From Roseomonas sp. KE2513 (lineage in GTDB: Bacteria; Pseudomonadota; Alphaproteobacteria; Acetobacterales; Acetobacteraceae): 64,000 nt of DNA. Under the pieces are notes generated by a model, which worked only from the letters and a program-made list of their open reading frames with translations, searched no databases and was not told where the DNA came from. Shown one piece after another: positions 35,569 through 43,363 of this stretch; the stretch's first letter is position 1, and each line of letters opens with the position of its first letter. The translations under genes and the position numbers were made by a program. Location: assembly GCF_016107305.1 (NCBI RefSeq), contig NZ_RCVR01000019.1:1-64000 (forward strand), read 5' to 3'.

Positions 35569-36450
35569 TCAGGCGGCGAGCGGCGCCGCCTGCGGCACGG
35601 TTTCGCGGATGGCCGCGACCAGCGGGCCGGCCAGCGGCGCGAGGCGCGCGAGGTCGCCGAAGACCGCCATTTCCGCCACCCCGAGCGGCGGCAGTCCCTC
35701 CAGCGGTGCCAGCCCCTCCGGCAGACCGGAGGCGCCGATGACCGTCGCGCCCAGCCCCGCCTGCGCCGCCGCGGCGACGCCGAGCAGGCTCGGGGAGGTA
35801 TAGGTGATCTCGAAGCCCATCCCGGCGCGGGCGAGGGCGGCCAGGGCGCGGTCGCGGAACATGCAGCCCGCCGGCAGCATGGCCAGCGGCAGGGGCCTTT
35901 CCTCGGGCGGCGCCCAGCCGGGGGCGGCGGCCCAGATCACCGGCTCGGTCCAGAGGGGCGCGCCCTCGCTCTCCCCATCCCGCCGCTTGCCGAGCACGAG
36001 GTCCAGCGAGCCCGCCTCCATTGCCCGCCGCAGCTCGTGGGAGCGCCCGACCTCCACCTCCAGCCGGATGCCGGGATGGGAGCGGGACAAGCGGGCGAGC
36101 AGCGGGGCGAGATTGCGCGGCACGAAGTGGTCCGCCACCCCCAGCCGCAGGTGCCCCGTAACGGGGGGCGCGACGAGGCGCCGCACCGCCTCCTCGTTCA
36201 GGGCCAGCATCCGTCGGGCATAGGCGAGCAGCGTCTCGCCCTGGGGCGTCAGCGCCACGGCGCGGCTGGTTCGCTCCAGCACGCGCTTGCCGAGAAGCTC
36301 CTCCAGCCGCCGGATCTTGAGCGAGATGGCGGACTGGGTGAGGCCGAGGGCCGGAGCCGCCGCGGTGAAGCCGCCGCGCTCCGCCACCTGCACGAAGCAG
36401 CGGAGGAGATCGAGGTCGAGGTCGGGGACGCGGCCCCTGAGATCACTCAT
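35569..36450 (-). CDS. LysR family transcriptional regulator
   Basis: A 293-residue regulator. The N-terminal winged helix-turn-helix covers about residues 12-70 (FTAAAPALGLTQSAISLKIRRLEELLG), and a two-lobe effector-binding domain follows (GHLRLGVADHFVP ...). LysR proteins act as tetramers on nearby or divergent genes. The next gene on the same strand, an MFS transporter, is a likely target. The effector is unknown. Confidence 0.9.
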   Translation of the reverse strand: MSDLRGRVPDLDLDLLRCFVQVAERGGFTAAAPALGLTQSAISLKIRRLEELLGKRVLERTSRAVALTPQGETLLAYARRMLALNEEAVRRLVAPPVTGHLRLGVADHFVPRNLAPLLARLSRSHPGIRLEVEVGRSHELRRAMEAGSLDLVLGKRRDGESEGAPLWTEPVIWAAAPGWAPPEERPLPLAMLPAGCMFRDRALAALARAGMGFEITYTSPSLLGVAAAAQAGLGATVIGASGLPEGLAPLEGLPPLGVAEMAVFGDLARLAPLAGPLVAAIRETVPQAAPLAA

Positions 36451-36523
36451 GGAACGCAGGCTGCCCCGCGCCCCATGAGCCGGTCAACGAAAGTCCGGCC
36501 GATCGATGAGCCGGGCTGATGGC

Positions 36524-37354
36524 TCAGACATCCTCGTCGAAGCCGCCGGCGTCATCGTAGCCAGCCGCATCGTCGTAGCCGCCACCGTTATCGACGCCGG
36601 AAGCATCGTTGTAGCTGGCCGCGTCGTTCCCCCAGCCGCCCTGGTCGGACACGGGGGAAGCGTCGTTCCCGGCCGAGCCCGGATCGGTCCAGGGCGAGGA
36701 AGAGGGCGTGCTCACCGCCTGCTCCCCGAAGCCACCAGCGCCACCGGCATCAGCGGTCGGCGTGGCCCCCGCAGCTGCCGTTGCCGCGTGCGCGCCGCCA
36801 CCGGAGAACATGCCCATCATCATGTTGCCGAGCACCATGCCGCCCGCGACGCCGGCCGCGGTCGTCAGCGCCGTGCCGAGGAAGCCGCTGCCGCCGCCGC
36901 CCTGCTGCATCATGCCGGGGCTCATCGCGCCCATGGGCGGCTGGATCGGCTGCGGACGCGGAGTCATCGGCACCTGCTGGGGCCGGCCGCCGCCGAACAT
37001 GCCGCCGAAGAGCCCGCCGCGGGACCCCTGCGCCTGGGCCTGGCGCTGCGTGTTCTCCAGCTGCCACTCCAGTTCCTGGATGCGGTTCTGCGCCTGCACC
37101 AGCGCCGCCTCCTGCACGAAAGCGGTCTGGGTGATGCGGTAACGCGCCTCCGGATAGCGGGTGAACAGGTCCGCGATCAGCCTATCAGCCTCCGGGTCCA
37201 CCGGCGGCAGGTTCGGCGCCTGCTGGGTGTTCGGGACGCTGCGCGCCCCCCAGGGCCCGGCGGAGGTCGCGGCCGGCTGCGCGGCGGCAGCGCCTGAGAC
37301 GCGCTCCACGTAGCCGGAGATAATGCGGCGCTCTTCCTCGGTCATGTCCCTCAT
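36524..37354 (-). CDS. DUF2076 domain protein
   Basis: A 276-residue protein with the DUF2076 N-terminus (MTEEERRIISGYVERV and RYRITQTAFVQEAALVQAQNRI), a coiled-coil patch (LEWQLENTQRQ), a Gly/Met-rich middle (FLGTALTTAAGVAGGMVLGNMMMGMF) and an acidic Asn/Asp/Gly tail. DUF2076 proteins are predicted periplasmic ligand-binding or envelope proteins; function unknown. A second ATG three codons in (37345) gives the more usual start; AAGGAG lies before the first ATG. Confidence 0.82.
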   Translation of the reverse strand: MRDMTEEERRIISGYVERVSGAAAAQPAATSAGPWGARSVPNTQQAPNLPPVDPEADRLIADLFTRYPEARYRITQTAFVQEAALVQAQNRIQELEWQLENTQRQAQAQGSRGGLFGGMFGGGRPQQVPMTPRPQPIQPPMGAMSPGMMQQGGGGSGFLGTALTTAAGVAGGMVLGNMMMGMFSGGGAHAATAAAGATPTADAGGAGGFGEQAVSTPSSSPWTDPGSAGNDASPVSDQGGWGNDAASYNDASGVDNGGGYDDAAGYDDAGGFDEDV

Positions 37355-37427
37355 GGCTCCTTGCGGCGGGCAGTTCCCGCGACGGGCGCGAGATGGCCCG
37401 GCGGGGGAAACCTTTCAAGATGTTAAT

Positions 37428-37871
37428 CTAAGCCCCGGCGGGAATCCGGTTCGGCAGGCCGAGCGGCCCCCACTCGATGACCGGGCAGCGGTCCATGACG
37501 ATCGTCACCCCCGCCGCCCGCGCCCGCTCTGCCGCCGCGTCGTCCCAGATGCCGAGCTGCAGCCAGACCGACTTCGCGCCCAGCCGGATCGCCTCGTCCA
37601 CCACGGCGCCCGCATCCTCGCTGCGGCGGAAGACATCCACCATGTCGAGCGGCGCCGCGTCCTCGAGGGAGGCGACGGACTGCATCCCGTGCACGCTCCG
37701 CCCGCCGAGGGCTGGGTTCACGGGGATGGCGGTGTAGCCGCGCCCGAGCAGGAAGTTGAAAACGCCGTTCGAAGGCCGCCCAGGCTTGTCGGAAGCCCCG
37801 ACCACCGCGATTCGCCGCGTCCTCAGCAAGAGGTCGCGCACTTGGTCGTTGCTCAGGCCGTCCCGTGCCAT
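37428..37871 (-). CDS. CoA-binding protein (YccU-like)
   Basis: A 147-residue Rossmann-like CoA-binding domain: RIAVVGASDKPGRPSNGVF at the first loop, VNPALGG, and SVWLQLGIWDDAA near the end, with DRCPVIE last. This matches the YccU type, whose biological role is unknown. The ATG giving MARDGLSNDQVRD is chosen; the open frame upstream is composition-driven. Confidence 0.85.
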   Translation of the reverse strand: MARDGLSNDQVRDLLLRTRRIAVVGASDKPGRPSNGVFNFLLGRGYTAIPVNPALGGRSVHGMQSVASLEDAAPLDMVDVFRRSEDAGAVVDEAIRLGAKSVWLQLGIWDDAAAERARAAGVTIVMDRCPVIEWGPLGLPNRIPAGA

Positions 37872-38003
37872 GCCGTGCCTCCTCATACCGGCAGGGGCAG
37901 TTGGGGCGGCGGGAGCACGGTTCCAATGGGCCGTTGCAATGCGGCAGCAATCCGGCGGCCTCTGCCTTCCGCGGGCCACGGGGCGCCGCTACACCGATGG
38001 CCC

Positions 38004-39677
38004 ATGCCCAGCCCCCGTTCCCCGGCCGCCGCCTCCGTCCGCGCGCCCGTCTCGCGCTCGGTCCCCGCCCTCGCGGCCGCGCTGGCCTTGGCCGCGCTGG
38101 CGACGATCCTTCTCTGGTGGTTTCCCAACCGCCAGCAGGCCGCCGACGTGCCGATGCAGTCGGCGCGCTTCAACAGCGTCTCCTTCGCCCCCTTCCGCGA
38201 CGGCCAGAGCCCCCTGCGCGACATCTTCCCCACCGCCGCCCAGGTGGAGGAGGACATCGCCCTCATCGCCCCGCGCGTGCGCGCCATCCGCAGCTACGCG
38301 AGCATCGAGGGCAGCTACGAGGTGGCCGAGATCGCGGGGCGACACGGGCTGAAGATGTGGAAGGGGGCCTGGCTCGGCCGCGACCTCCGCCAGAACGACC
38401 GGGAGATCGCGGCGCTGATCGCGACGGCCAACCGCCACCCCGATGTCGTCGAGCGCGTGGTCGTCGGCAACGAGGTGCTGCTGCGCCGCGACCTGCCGGT
38501 GGAGGAACTGGCCCGCCAGCTCGACCGCGTGAAGGCCGCCGTGCGCCAGCCCGTCACCTACGCCGATGTCTGGGAATTCTGGGCCCAGTTCCCCGAACTC
38601 GCTGAGCACGTGGACATCATCACCATCCACATCCTGCCGTACTGGGAGGACGAGCCGCTGGGCGTGGACCGCGCCATGGCCCACACGCGCGACGTCTATC
38701 GCCGGATGAAGGCGATGTTCCCGAACAAGCCCATCGCCATCGGCGAGATCGGCTGGCCGAGCGCCGGCCGCTGGCGGGAGGCCGCCGTGCCCTCCCGCGT
38801 GGAGCAGGCCGTCTTCATGCGCCGCTTCATCCAGCTCTCCCAGGAGGAGGGCTTCGACTACAACTTCATCGAGGCCTTCGACCAGGTCTGGAAATACCGC
38901 AACGAGGGCACCGTCGGCGCCGCCTGGGGCCTCTGGACCGCCGACCGGCAGCCGAAATTCGATCTCTCGGGCCCGGTGCGGGAGAACCCCTGGTGGGCCT
39001 GGTACGCCGCCGCCGCGCTGGCGCTATCGGGCGTGATGTTCGCCGCTACCGCCCGCCTCTGGCCCCGCGCCCCGGGCTGGCCGCTCGCGCTCCTGGCCGC
39101 CGCCCTCGGCAACGCCCTCGCCTACGCCTTCTGCGGCGGCTGGCCCTATGCCTTCGACGAGCACCTAAAGCTCGCGGCTATCGTGAACCTCCTCGGGCAG
39201 TCGCTCCTCGCGGTGCTGCTGCTCCGCCGCGCCGGTGCCCGCCTCTCGGGCGACCCGGTGGAGCCCGTCCGCAACGGTGCCCAGGCGAGCGCCAATATCC
39301 GCGCCCTCTTCCGCGGCCGGATGTGGTTCCGTGACTGGCGGGCCTTCGCGTTCGAGGACTTGCTCTTCCTCTTCACCTTCACCGCGGCCCTGCTGCAGTT
39401 GATGTTGCTCTTCGACCCGCGCTACCGGGACTTCCCCTTCCCGACCTTCGCGGTGCCACTCGTCGCCATCATCGCCCGCGCCCTGCTGCGCGACCTGCCG
39501 CGCCGGGGCGGCGGCTGGGCGGAATGGCTGGCGGGCGGCACGCTGCTGGCCTGCGCCATCGCAAGCGCCGTGATGGAGGGCTCGCACAACCTCCAGGCCC
39601 TGGGGTGGAGTGCCTGCGCGATCGGTCTGGCCATACCGCCCCTGCTGCGGGTCGGCCCCGTCGCGCGGGCGGACTGA
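38004..39677 (+). CDS. Membrane-linked glycoside hydrolase family 17-like protein
   Basis: A 557-residue protein. One helix (about residues 20-40) leads into a GH17-type TIM barrel, with the acid/base glutamate in VVVGNEVLLRR and the nucleophile in IAIGEIGWPS. Eight or so helices follow from about residue 330. GH17 enzymes cut or transfer beta-1,3-glucan. A barrel plus membrane domain resembles NdvC of Bradyrhizobium, which takes part in making beta-1,3/1,6 glucans; that match is inferred from layout. It is divergent from the CoA-binding gene. Confidence 0.75.
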   Translation: MPSPRSPAAASVRAPVSRSVPALAAALALAALATILLWWFPNRQQAADVPMQSARFNSVSFAPFRDGQSPLRDIFPTAAQVEEDIALIAPRVRAIRSYASIEGSYEVAEIAGRHGLKMWKGAWLGRDLRQNDREIAALIATANRHPDVVERVVVGNEVLLRRDLPVEELARQLDRVKAAVRQPVTYADVWEFWAQFPELAEHVDIITIHILPYWEDEPLGVDRAMAHTRDVYRRMKAMFPNKPIAIGEIGWPSAGRWREAAVPSRVEQAVFMRRFIQLSQEEGFDYNFIEAFDQVWKYRNEGTVGAAWGLWTADRQPKFDLSGPVRENPWWAWYAAAALALSGVMFAATARLWPRAPGWPLALLAAALGNALAYAFCGGWPYAFDEHLKLAAIVNLLGQSLLAVLLLRRAGARLSGDPVEPVRNGAQASANIRALFRGRMWFRDWRAFAFEDLLFLFTFTAALLQLMLLFDPRYRDFPFPTFAVPLVAIIARALLRDLPRRGGGWAEWLAGGTLLACAIASAVMEGSHNLQALGWSACAIGLAIPPLLRVGPVARAD

Positions 39678-39799
39678 AGGGGAGGGGAGCTGGGGGAGGG
39701 GCGGCGCAACGGACTCCCAGTGCGGGGCGTTCTGGTCCCAGTCGCCGGGCGGGCGGCCTCCTCGGACCACCCCCGAAACCAGCCAGAAAGGCGATCCCC

Positions 39800-40303
39800 A
39801 TGGGCCTCTTTTCAAAGCCGATCAAAACCCTGGACGACCTCTTCGTCCACACCCTTCAGGACATCTACTACGCCGAGAATCGTATCACGAAGGCGCTGCC
39901 GAAGATGATCGACAAGGCGACAGACCCGCAGCTCCGCCAGGGCTTCGAGCTGCACCTGCAGGAGACGCGGAACCAGATCGTCCGCTTGGAGAAGGTCTTC
40001 CAGATGCACGGACAGCCCGTGAAGGGCGTCACCTGCGCCGCCATGGACGGCATCCTCGAGGAAGCCGAGGAGATCATGGGCGACGTGGCCGACAAGGAGG
40101 TGCTCGACGCCGCCATGCTCGCCGCCGCTCAGGCGGTGGAGCACTACGAGATCACCCGCTACGGCACGCTCGTCGCCTTCGCCCGCCAGCTCGGCCGCGC
40201 CGACTGCGCCGCGGTGCTCGAGGAGAACCTTGAGGAGGAGAAGGCGACGGACAAGAAATTGACCGCCATCGCCGAGAGCAAGGTCAACCGGATGGCCGCC
40301 TGA
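39800..40303 (+). CDS. Ferritin-like DUF892 protein (YciE/YciF)
   Basis: A 167-residue helical protein with the standard opening KTLDDLFVHTLQDIYYAENRI, then HLQETRNQIVRLEKVF and AVEHYEITRYGTLVAFA, which hold di-iron-type Glu/His ligands. It is a third DUF892 protein in this window, more typical of YciF than the two at 28-29 kb. It stands alone. The ATG at 39800 follows GAAAGG. A role in stress protection is inferred from the family. Confidence 0.88.
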   Translation: MGLFSKPIKTLDDLFVHTLQDIYYAENRITKALPKMIDKATDPQLRQGFELHLQETRNQIVRLEKVFQMHGQPVKGVTCAAMDGILEEAEEIMGDVADKEVLDAAMLAAAQAVEHYEITRYGTLVAFARQLGRADCAAVLEENLEEEKATDKKLTAIAESKVNRMAA

Positions 40304-40390
40304 GCGTTCAGGGATTCGCCTAGGATCCACCAGGGCGGGAGGCCGGCCGGAAGTCCATCTCGGACCGAAGGCCGGCTTTTCCTCGCAAGC

Positions 40391-40708
40391 CTAGAGAAGT
40401 GTGGCGAGGCGCGACGCGAGCGCCGCTGCGTCGCCTTCTATGCGCAGGATCTTCTCCCGAGACGACGCGCCCTGCGCCACCGAAACGCGCGACGGCGCCA
40501 CCGCAAGCGCCTCCGCGACCAGGGCGCAGACGGCGCGATTCGCCCGCCCGTCCTCCGGCGCCTCGCTTACCGCGACCTTCAGGCGCGGGCCGTCCACCCC
40601 TTGGGCGACTCCGCCCAGCCCGGCCCGCCTCGCGCGCGGCTGCGCCTTCACGCAAAGCTCGATCCCGCCCTCCAGCGCGCGCCAGGGCTGGGCGCGCGGC
40701 GTGGTCAC
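40391..40708 (-). CDS. DUF167 protein (YggU family)
   Basis: A 105-residue protein matching DUF167/YggU: ELCVKAQPRARRAG, LKVAVSEAPEDGRANRAV and SSREKILRIEG. YggU-like proteins are small alpha/beta proteins of unknown function. The GTG start overlaps the stop of the upstream membrane-protein gene as GTGA, which decides the start and indicates coupled translation. Confidence 0.85.
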   Translation of the reverse strand: MTTPRAQPWRALEGGIELCVKAQPRARRAGLGGVAQGVDGPRLKVAVSEAPEDGRANRAVCALVAEALAVAPSRVSVAQGASSREKILRIEGDAAALASRLATLL

Positions 40709-41088
40709 GCCCGCCGGGCGGTGCCCTGCGCCCGCGCATTCGCCTCCACCCAGGCCCAGGCGCCGAGCGCGGCTCCGATCATCCCCCAGGTGGCATTGAA
40801 GTTCAGCACCGCGATCACGCCCAGTGCCACGGCCGCGGCGCGCACCGCCAGCGGCGCTCCGAGGAAGGCCCAGAAGCCCAGCAGCATCGCCCCCGCGCCC
40901 CAGAGCTGCCAGTGCTGCAGCCACAGCAGCGCCGCCCGCGGTCGGCAGGCGAAGGGCGCCTGGGAAAGGTCGAGGCAGATCGCCCCCCAGGCCCGCGGTT
41001 CCACGTAGACGTGGCGATAGGCGGTCATCAGCCCGATGGCGGCGGCCACGCCAAGGAGCGCCAGAAGATCGCGTCGGGCAAAGGTCAT
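40705..41088 (-). CDS. Small membrane protein, unknown
   Basis: A 127-residue protein with about three helices (residues 8-25, 55-75 and 80-110) and two cysteines in an AICLDLSQAPFACRPR loop. No family is recognised. It is coupled to the DUF167 gene by a GTGA overlap. The ATG giving MTFARRDLLA is preferred over one 15 codons upstream. Confidence 0.65.
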   Translation of the reverse strand: MTFARRDLLALLGVAAAIGLMTAYRHVYVEPRAWGAICLDLSQAPFACRPRAALLWLQHWQLWGAGAMLLGFWAFLGAPLAVRAAAVALGVIAVLNFNATWGMIGAALGAWAWVEANARAQGTARRA

Positions 41089-41219
41089 GGGACGGGAATC
41101 GCGCAGTGCGGCGTGCGGTGCAAGCGGCATCATTGGGGCGATGCCGCCACGATCCGGTACGGTTTCGGAGGCAGCCCGGCAACCTTGAACCCTGTGTCGG
41201 GCACGCGACCTGTGAGGCC

Positions 41220-42061
41220 ATGAAGTTCCCCCTCCTCGACCGCACCCCCCGCGTGGCCGTTATCCGGCTGCAGGGCGTCATCGCCCCCCGCGCCAACGGC
41301 TTCGCCGGCCCCACCCTCTCTGCCGCCGCCCTCGATCCGGTGCTGGAGCGCGCCTTCGCACTGAAGCGCCTCGCGGGTGTCGTGCTCGCCATCAACTCCC
41401 CCGGCGGCTCCCCCGCCCAGTCCTCGCTCATCGCCGCGCGTATCCGGCAACTGGCGGGGAGAAGGGCGTGCCCGTGATCGCCTGCGTCGAGGACGCGGCG
41501 GCCTCCGGCGGCTATTGGCTTGCCTGTGCGGCGGACGAGATCGTGGCGGACCCCACCTCCATCATCGGCTCCATCGGCGTCATCTCCTCCGGCTTCGGCT
41601 TCGAGGAGGCGATCGCGCGCCTGGGCATCGAGCGCCGGCTGGTCACGGCGGGGGAGGACAAGTCCTTCCTCGACCCCTTCCGCCCCACCGACCCCGCTCA
41701 GCAGGAACGCCTCCGCGACCTCATGGCCGGCCTGCACCGCGAGTTCATCGACTGGGTCGAGTCCCGCCGCGGTCCCCGCCTGAAGCGAGACGGCGAGCCC
41801 TTGTTCAGCGGCCGCTTCTGGACCGGCCGCCGCGCCCTGGAACTCGGCCTGGTGGACCGCCTCGGCGACCTTCGCGGGGAGGTGGAGCGCCGCTTCGGCA
41901 AGGAGGCCAAAATCATCCCCCTCGGCGCCCGCCGCCCGCGCCTGCCCTGGCGTCTGCTCTCGGGCGCGGCGCCCGGCACGGGCTGGACACCGGAAGCCGT
42001 GGCCGAAGGGGCGCTCTCGGCCATTGAGGCGCGTGGGGCTTGGAATCGGCTCGGGCTCTGA
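41220..42061 (+). pseudogene. S49 family serine peptidase (SppA/SohB-like), frameshifted
   Basis: The first frame encodes MKFPLLDRTPRVAVIRLQG ... NSPGGSP up to about 41459. The protein then resumes in the next frame with PVIACVEDAAASGGYW, holding the catalytic serine, and GEDKSFLDPFRP, holding the likely general-base lysine. One base is missing from the GGGG run at 41456-41459: adding a G restores a continuous ~280-residue S49 peptidase (signal peptide peptidase/SohB type) ending at 42061. As it stands, neither half makes a full enzyme; the run makes a sequencing or assembly error quite possible. Confidence 0.85.
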
Positions 42062-42077
42062 GCCCCTCTGAGGGGCT
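42061..42077 (+). terminator. Hairpin at the S49 gene end
   Basis: AGCCCCT-CTG-AGGGGCT, a perfect 7-bp stem starting in the last base of the stop codon. No T-run follows; it abuts repeat copy C. Confidence 0.5.
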
Positions 42078-42090
42078 GACCCGGGGGATT

Positions 42091-42348
42091 CCAGGGACAG
42101 GGGGAAGGAACTCTTCCCCTTCCTGGACCCCTCTCCATCATCTTTTTCTACCTGTTTGAAGCGTCTCTGCGGCCGGTGTGCCTCGGGTCATGGACCCGAG
42201 GTGACTGCACGCGCAGGAGGAGTGCCAAGAAAGAACCAGCCCCCACTCACTGCATCTGCGCAAGCCAGACGGGGATCCAAGGGCCTCAGTCCCCTGGCGG
42301 GGTCCGAGGCACTGCCTCGGACGTCCGGAGAGGGCCGAGCCCCTCTGG
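42091..42348 (-). repeat. Multi-hairpin intergenic repeat, copy C
   Basis: This fills most of the 390-base gap between the S49 and glyQ genes and is inverted relative to copies A and B. It contains a GGGGAAG/CTTCCCC stem (42101-42119), the core as CCATCATCTTTTT (42135-42147), a perfect 9-bp stem CCTCGGGTC-ATG-GACCCGAGG (42181-42201) and a perfect 9-bp stem GTCCGAGGC-ACT-GCCTCGGAC (42302-42322). It is the only copy between co-directional genes. Confidence 0.75.
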
Positions 42349-42451
42349 AGCCGCGGGCCCAGAACTGAGCGGGAAGGCGCCGTGGTCGCCCTATCGTGCG
42401 CCCGGGGCTTCCTTGCCGGGCGCGGGGAGCCGCCCCTATACCGGCCGCGCC

Positions 42452-43363
42452 ATGACCAGCCCCATCCTCGCCGCGGGCGAGACCCGGACCAGCGCCCCAG
42501 GCGATGCCCGGCCGCTTCCTTTCCAGGACATGATCCTGGCGCTGCATGCCTTCTGGTCCCGCCAGGGCTGCGCCATCCTGCAGCCCTATGACATGGAGAT
42601 GGGGGCGGGCACCTTCCATCCGGCCACCACGCTGCGCGCCCTGGGGCCGAAGCCCTGGCGCGCCGCTTATGTGCAGCCGAGCCGCCGCCCCTCGGACGGG
42701 CGCTACGGCAACAATCCCAACCGGCTCGGTGCCTATTACCAGTACCAGGTGATCATGAAGCCGAGCCCGCCCGATCCGCAGTCCCTGCTGATCGAGAGCT
42801 ACCGCGCCATCGGCATCGACCCGATGCTGCACGACATCCGTTTCGTGGAGGACGACTGGGAGAGCCCGACGCTCGGCGCTTGGGGCCTGGGCTGGGAGGT
42901 CTGGTGCGACGGGATGGAGGTGACGCAGTTCACCTATTTCCAGCAGGTCGGCGGCATCTCCTGCGCCGTGCCCTCCTGCGAGCTGACCTACGGGCTGGAG
43001 CGCCTGGCGATGTACATCCAGGGCGTCGAGAACGTGTACGACCTCGCCTTCAACTCGGCCGGCCTCACCTATGGCGACGTGTTCCTGCGGAACGAGCGTG
43101 AATTCTCCGCCTATTCCTTCGAGCACGCCAACGTGCCCGTGCTGTTCCGCCACTTCGCGGAGGCGGAGGAGGAGTGCAACGCCCTCTGCGACGCCGGGCT
43201 GCCGCTGCCGGGCTATGACCAGTGCATCAAGGCGAGCCACAGCTTCAACCTGCTGGATGCCCGCGGCGCCATCAGCGTGACGGAGCGCGCCGCCTATATC
43301 GGCCGCGTGCGCGCGCTGGCGAAGCGCTGCTGCGAAGGCTGGCTGGCGGGGGAGGCCGCCTGA
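42452..43363 (+). CDS. glyQ: Glycyl-tRNA synthetase alpha subunit
   Basis: A 303-residue class II synthetase subunit that, with GlyS, charges tRNA-Gly. Motifs are [45 protein letters not shown] and [21 protein letters not shown]. The ATG at 42452 gives a short N-terminal extension over the usual start. Its stop overlaps the glyS ATG (TGATG), so the subunits are made together. Confidence 0.96.
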   Translation: MTSPILAAGETRTSAPGDARPLPFQDMILALHAFWSRQGCAILQPYDMEMGAGTFHPATTLRALGPKPWRAAYVQPSRRPSDGRYGNNPNRLGAYYQYQVIMKPSPPDPQSLLIESYRAIGIDPMLHDIRFVEDDWESPTLGAWGLGWEVWCDGMEVTQFTYFQQVGGISCAVPSCELTYGLERLAMYIQGVENVYDLAFNSAGLTYGDVFLRNEREFSAYSFEHANVPVLFRHFAEAEEECNALCDAGLPLPGYDQCIKASHSFNLLDARGAISVTERAAYIGRVRALAKRCCEGWLAGEAA

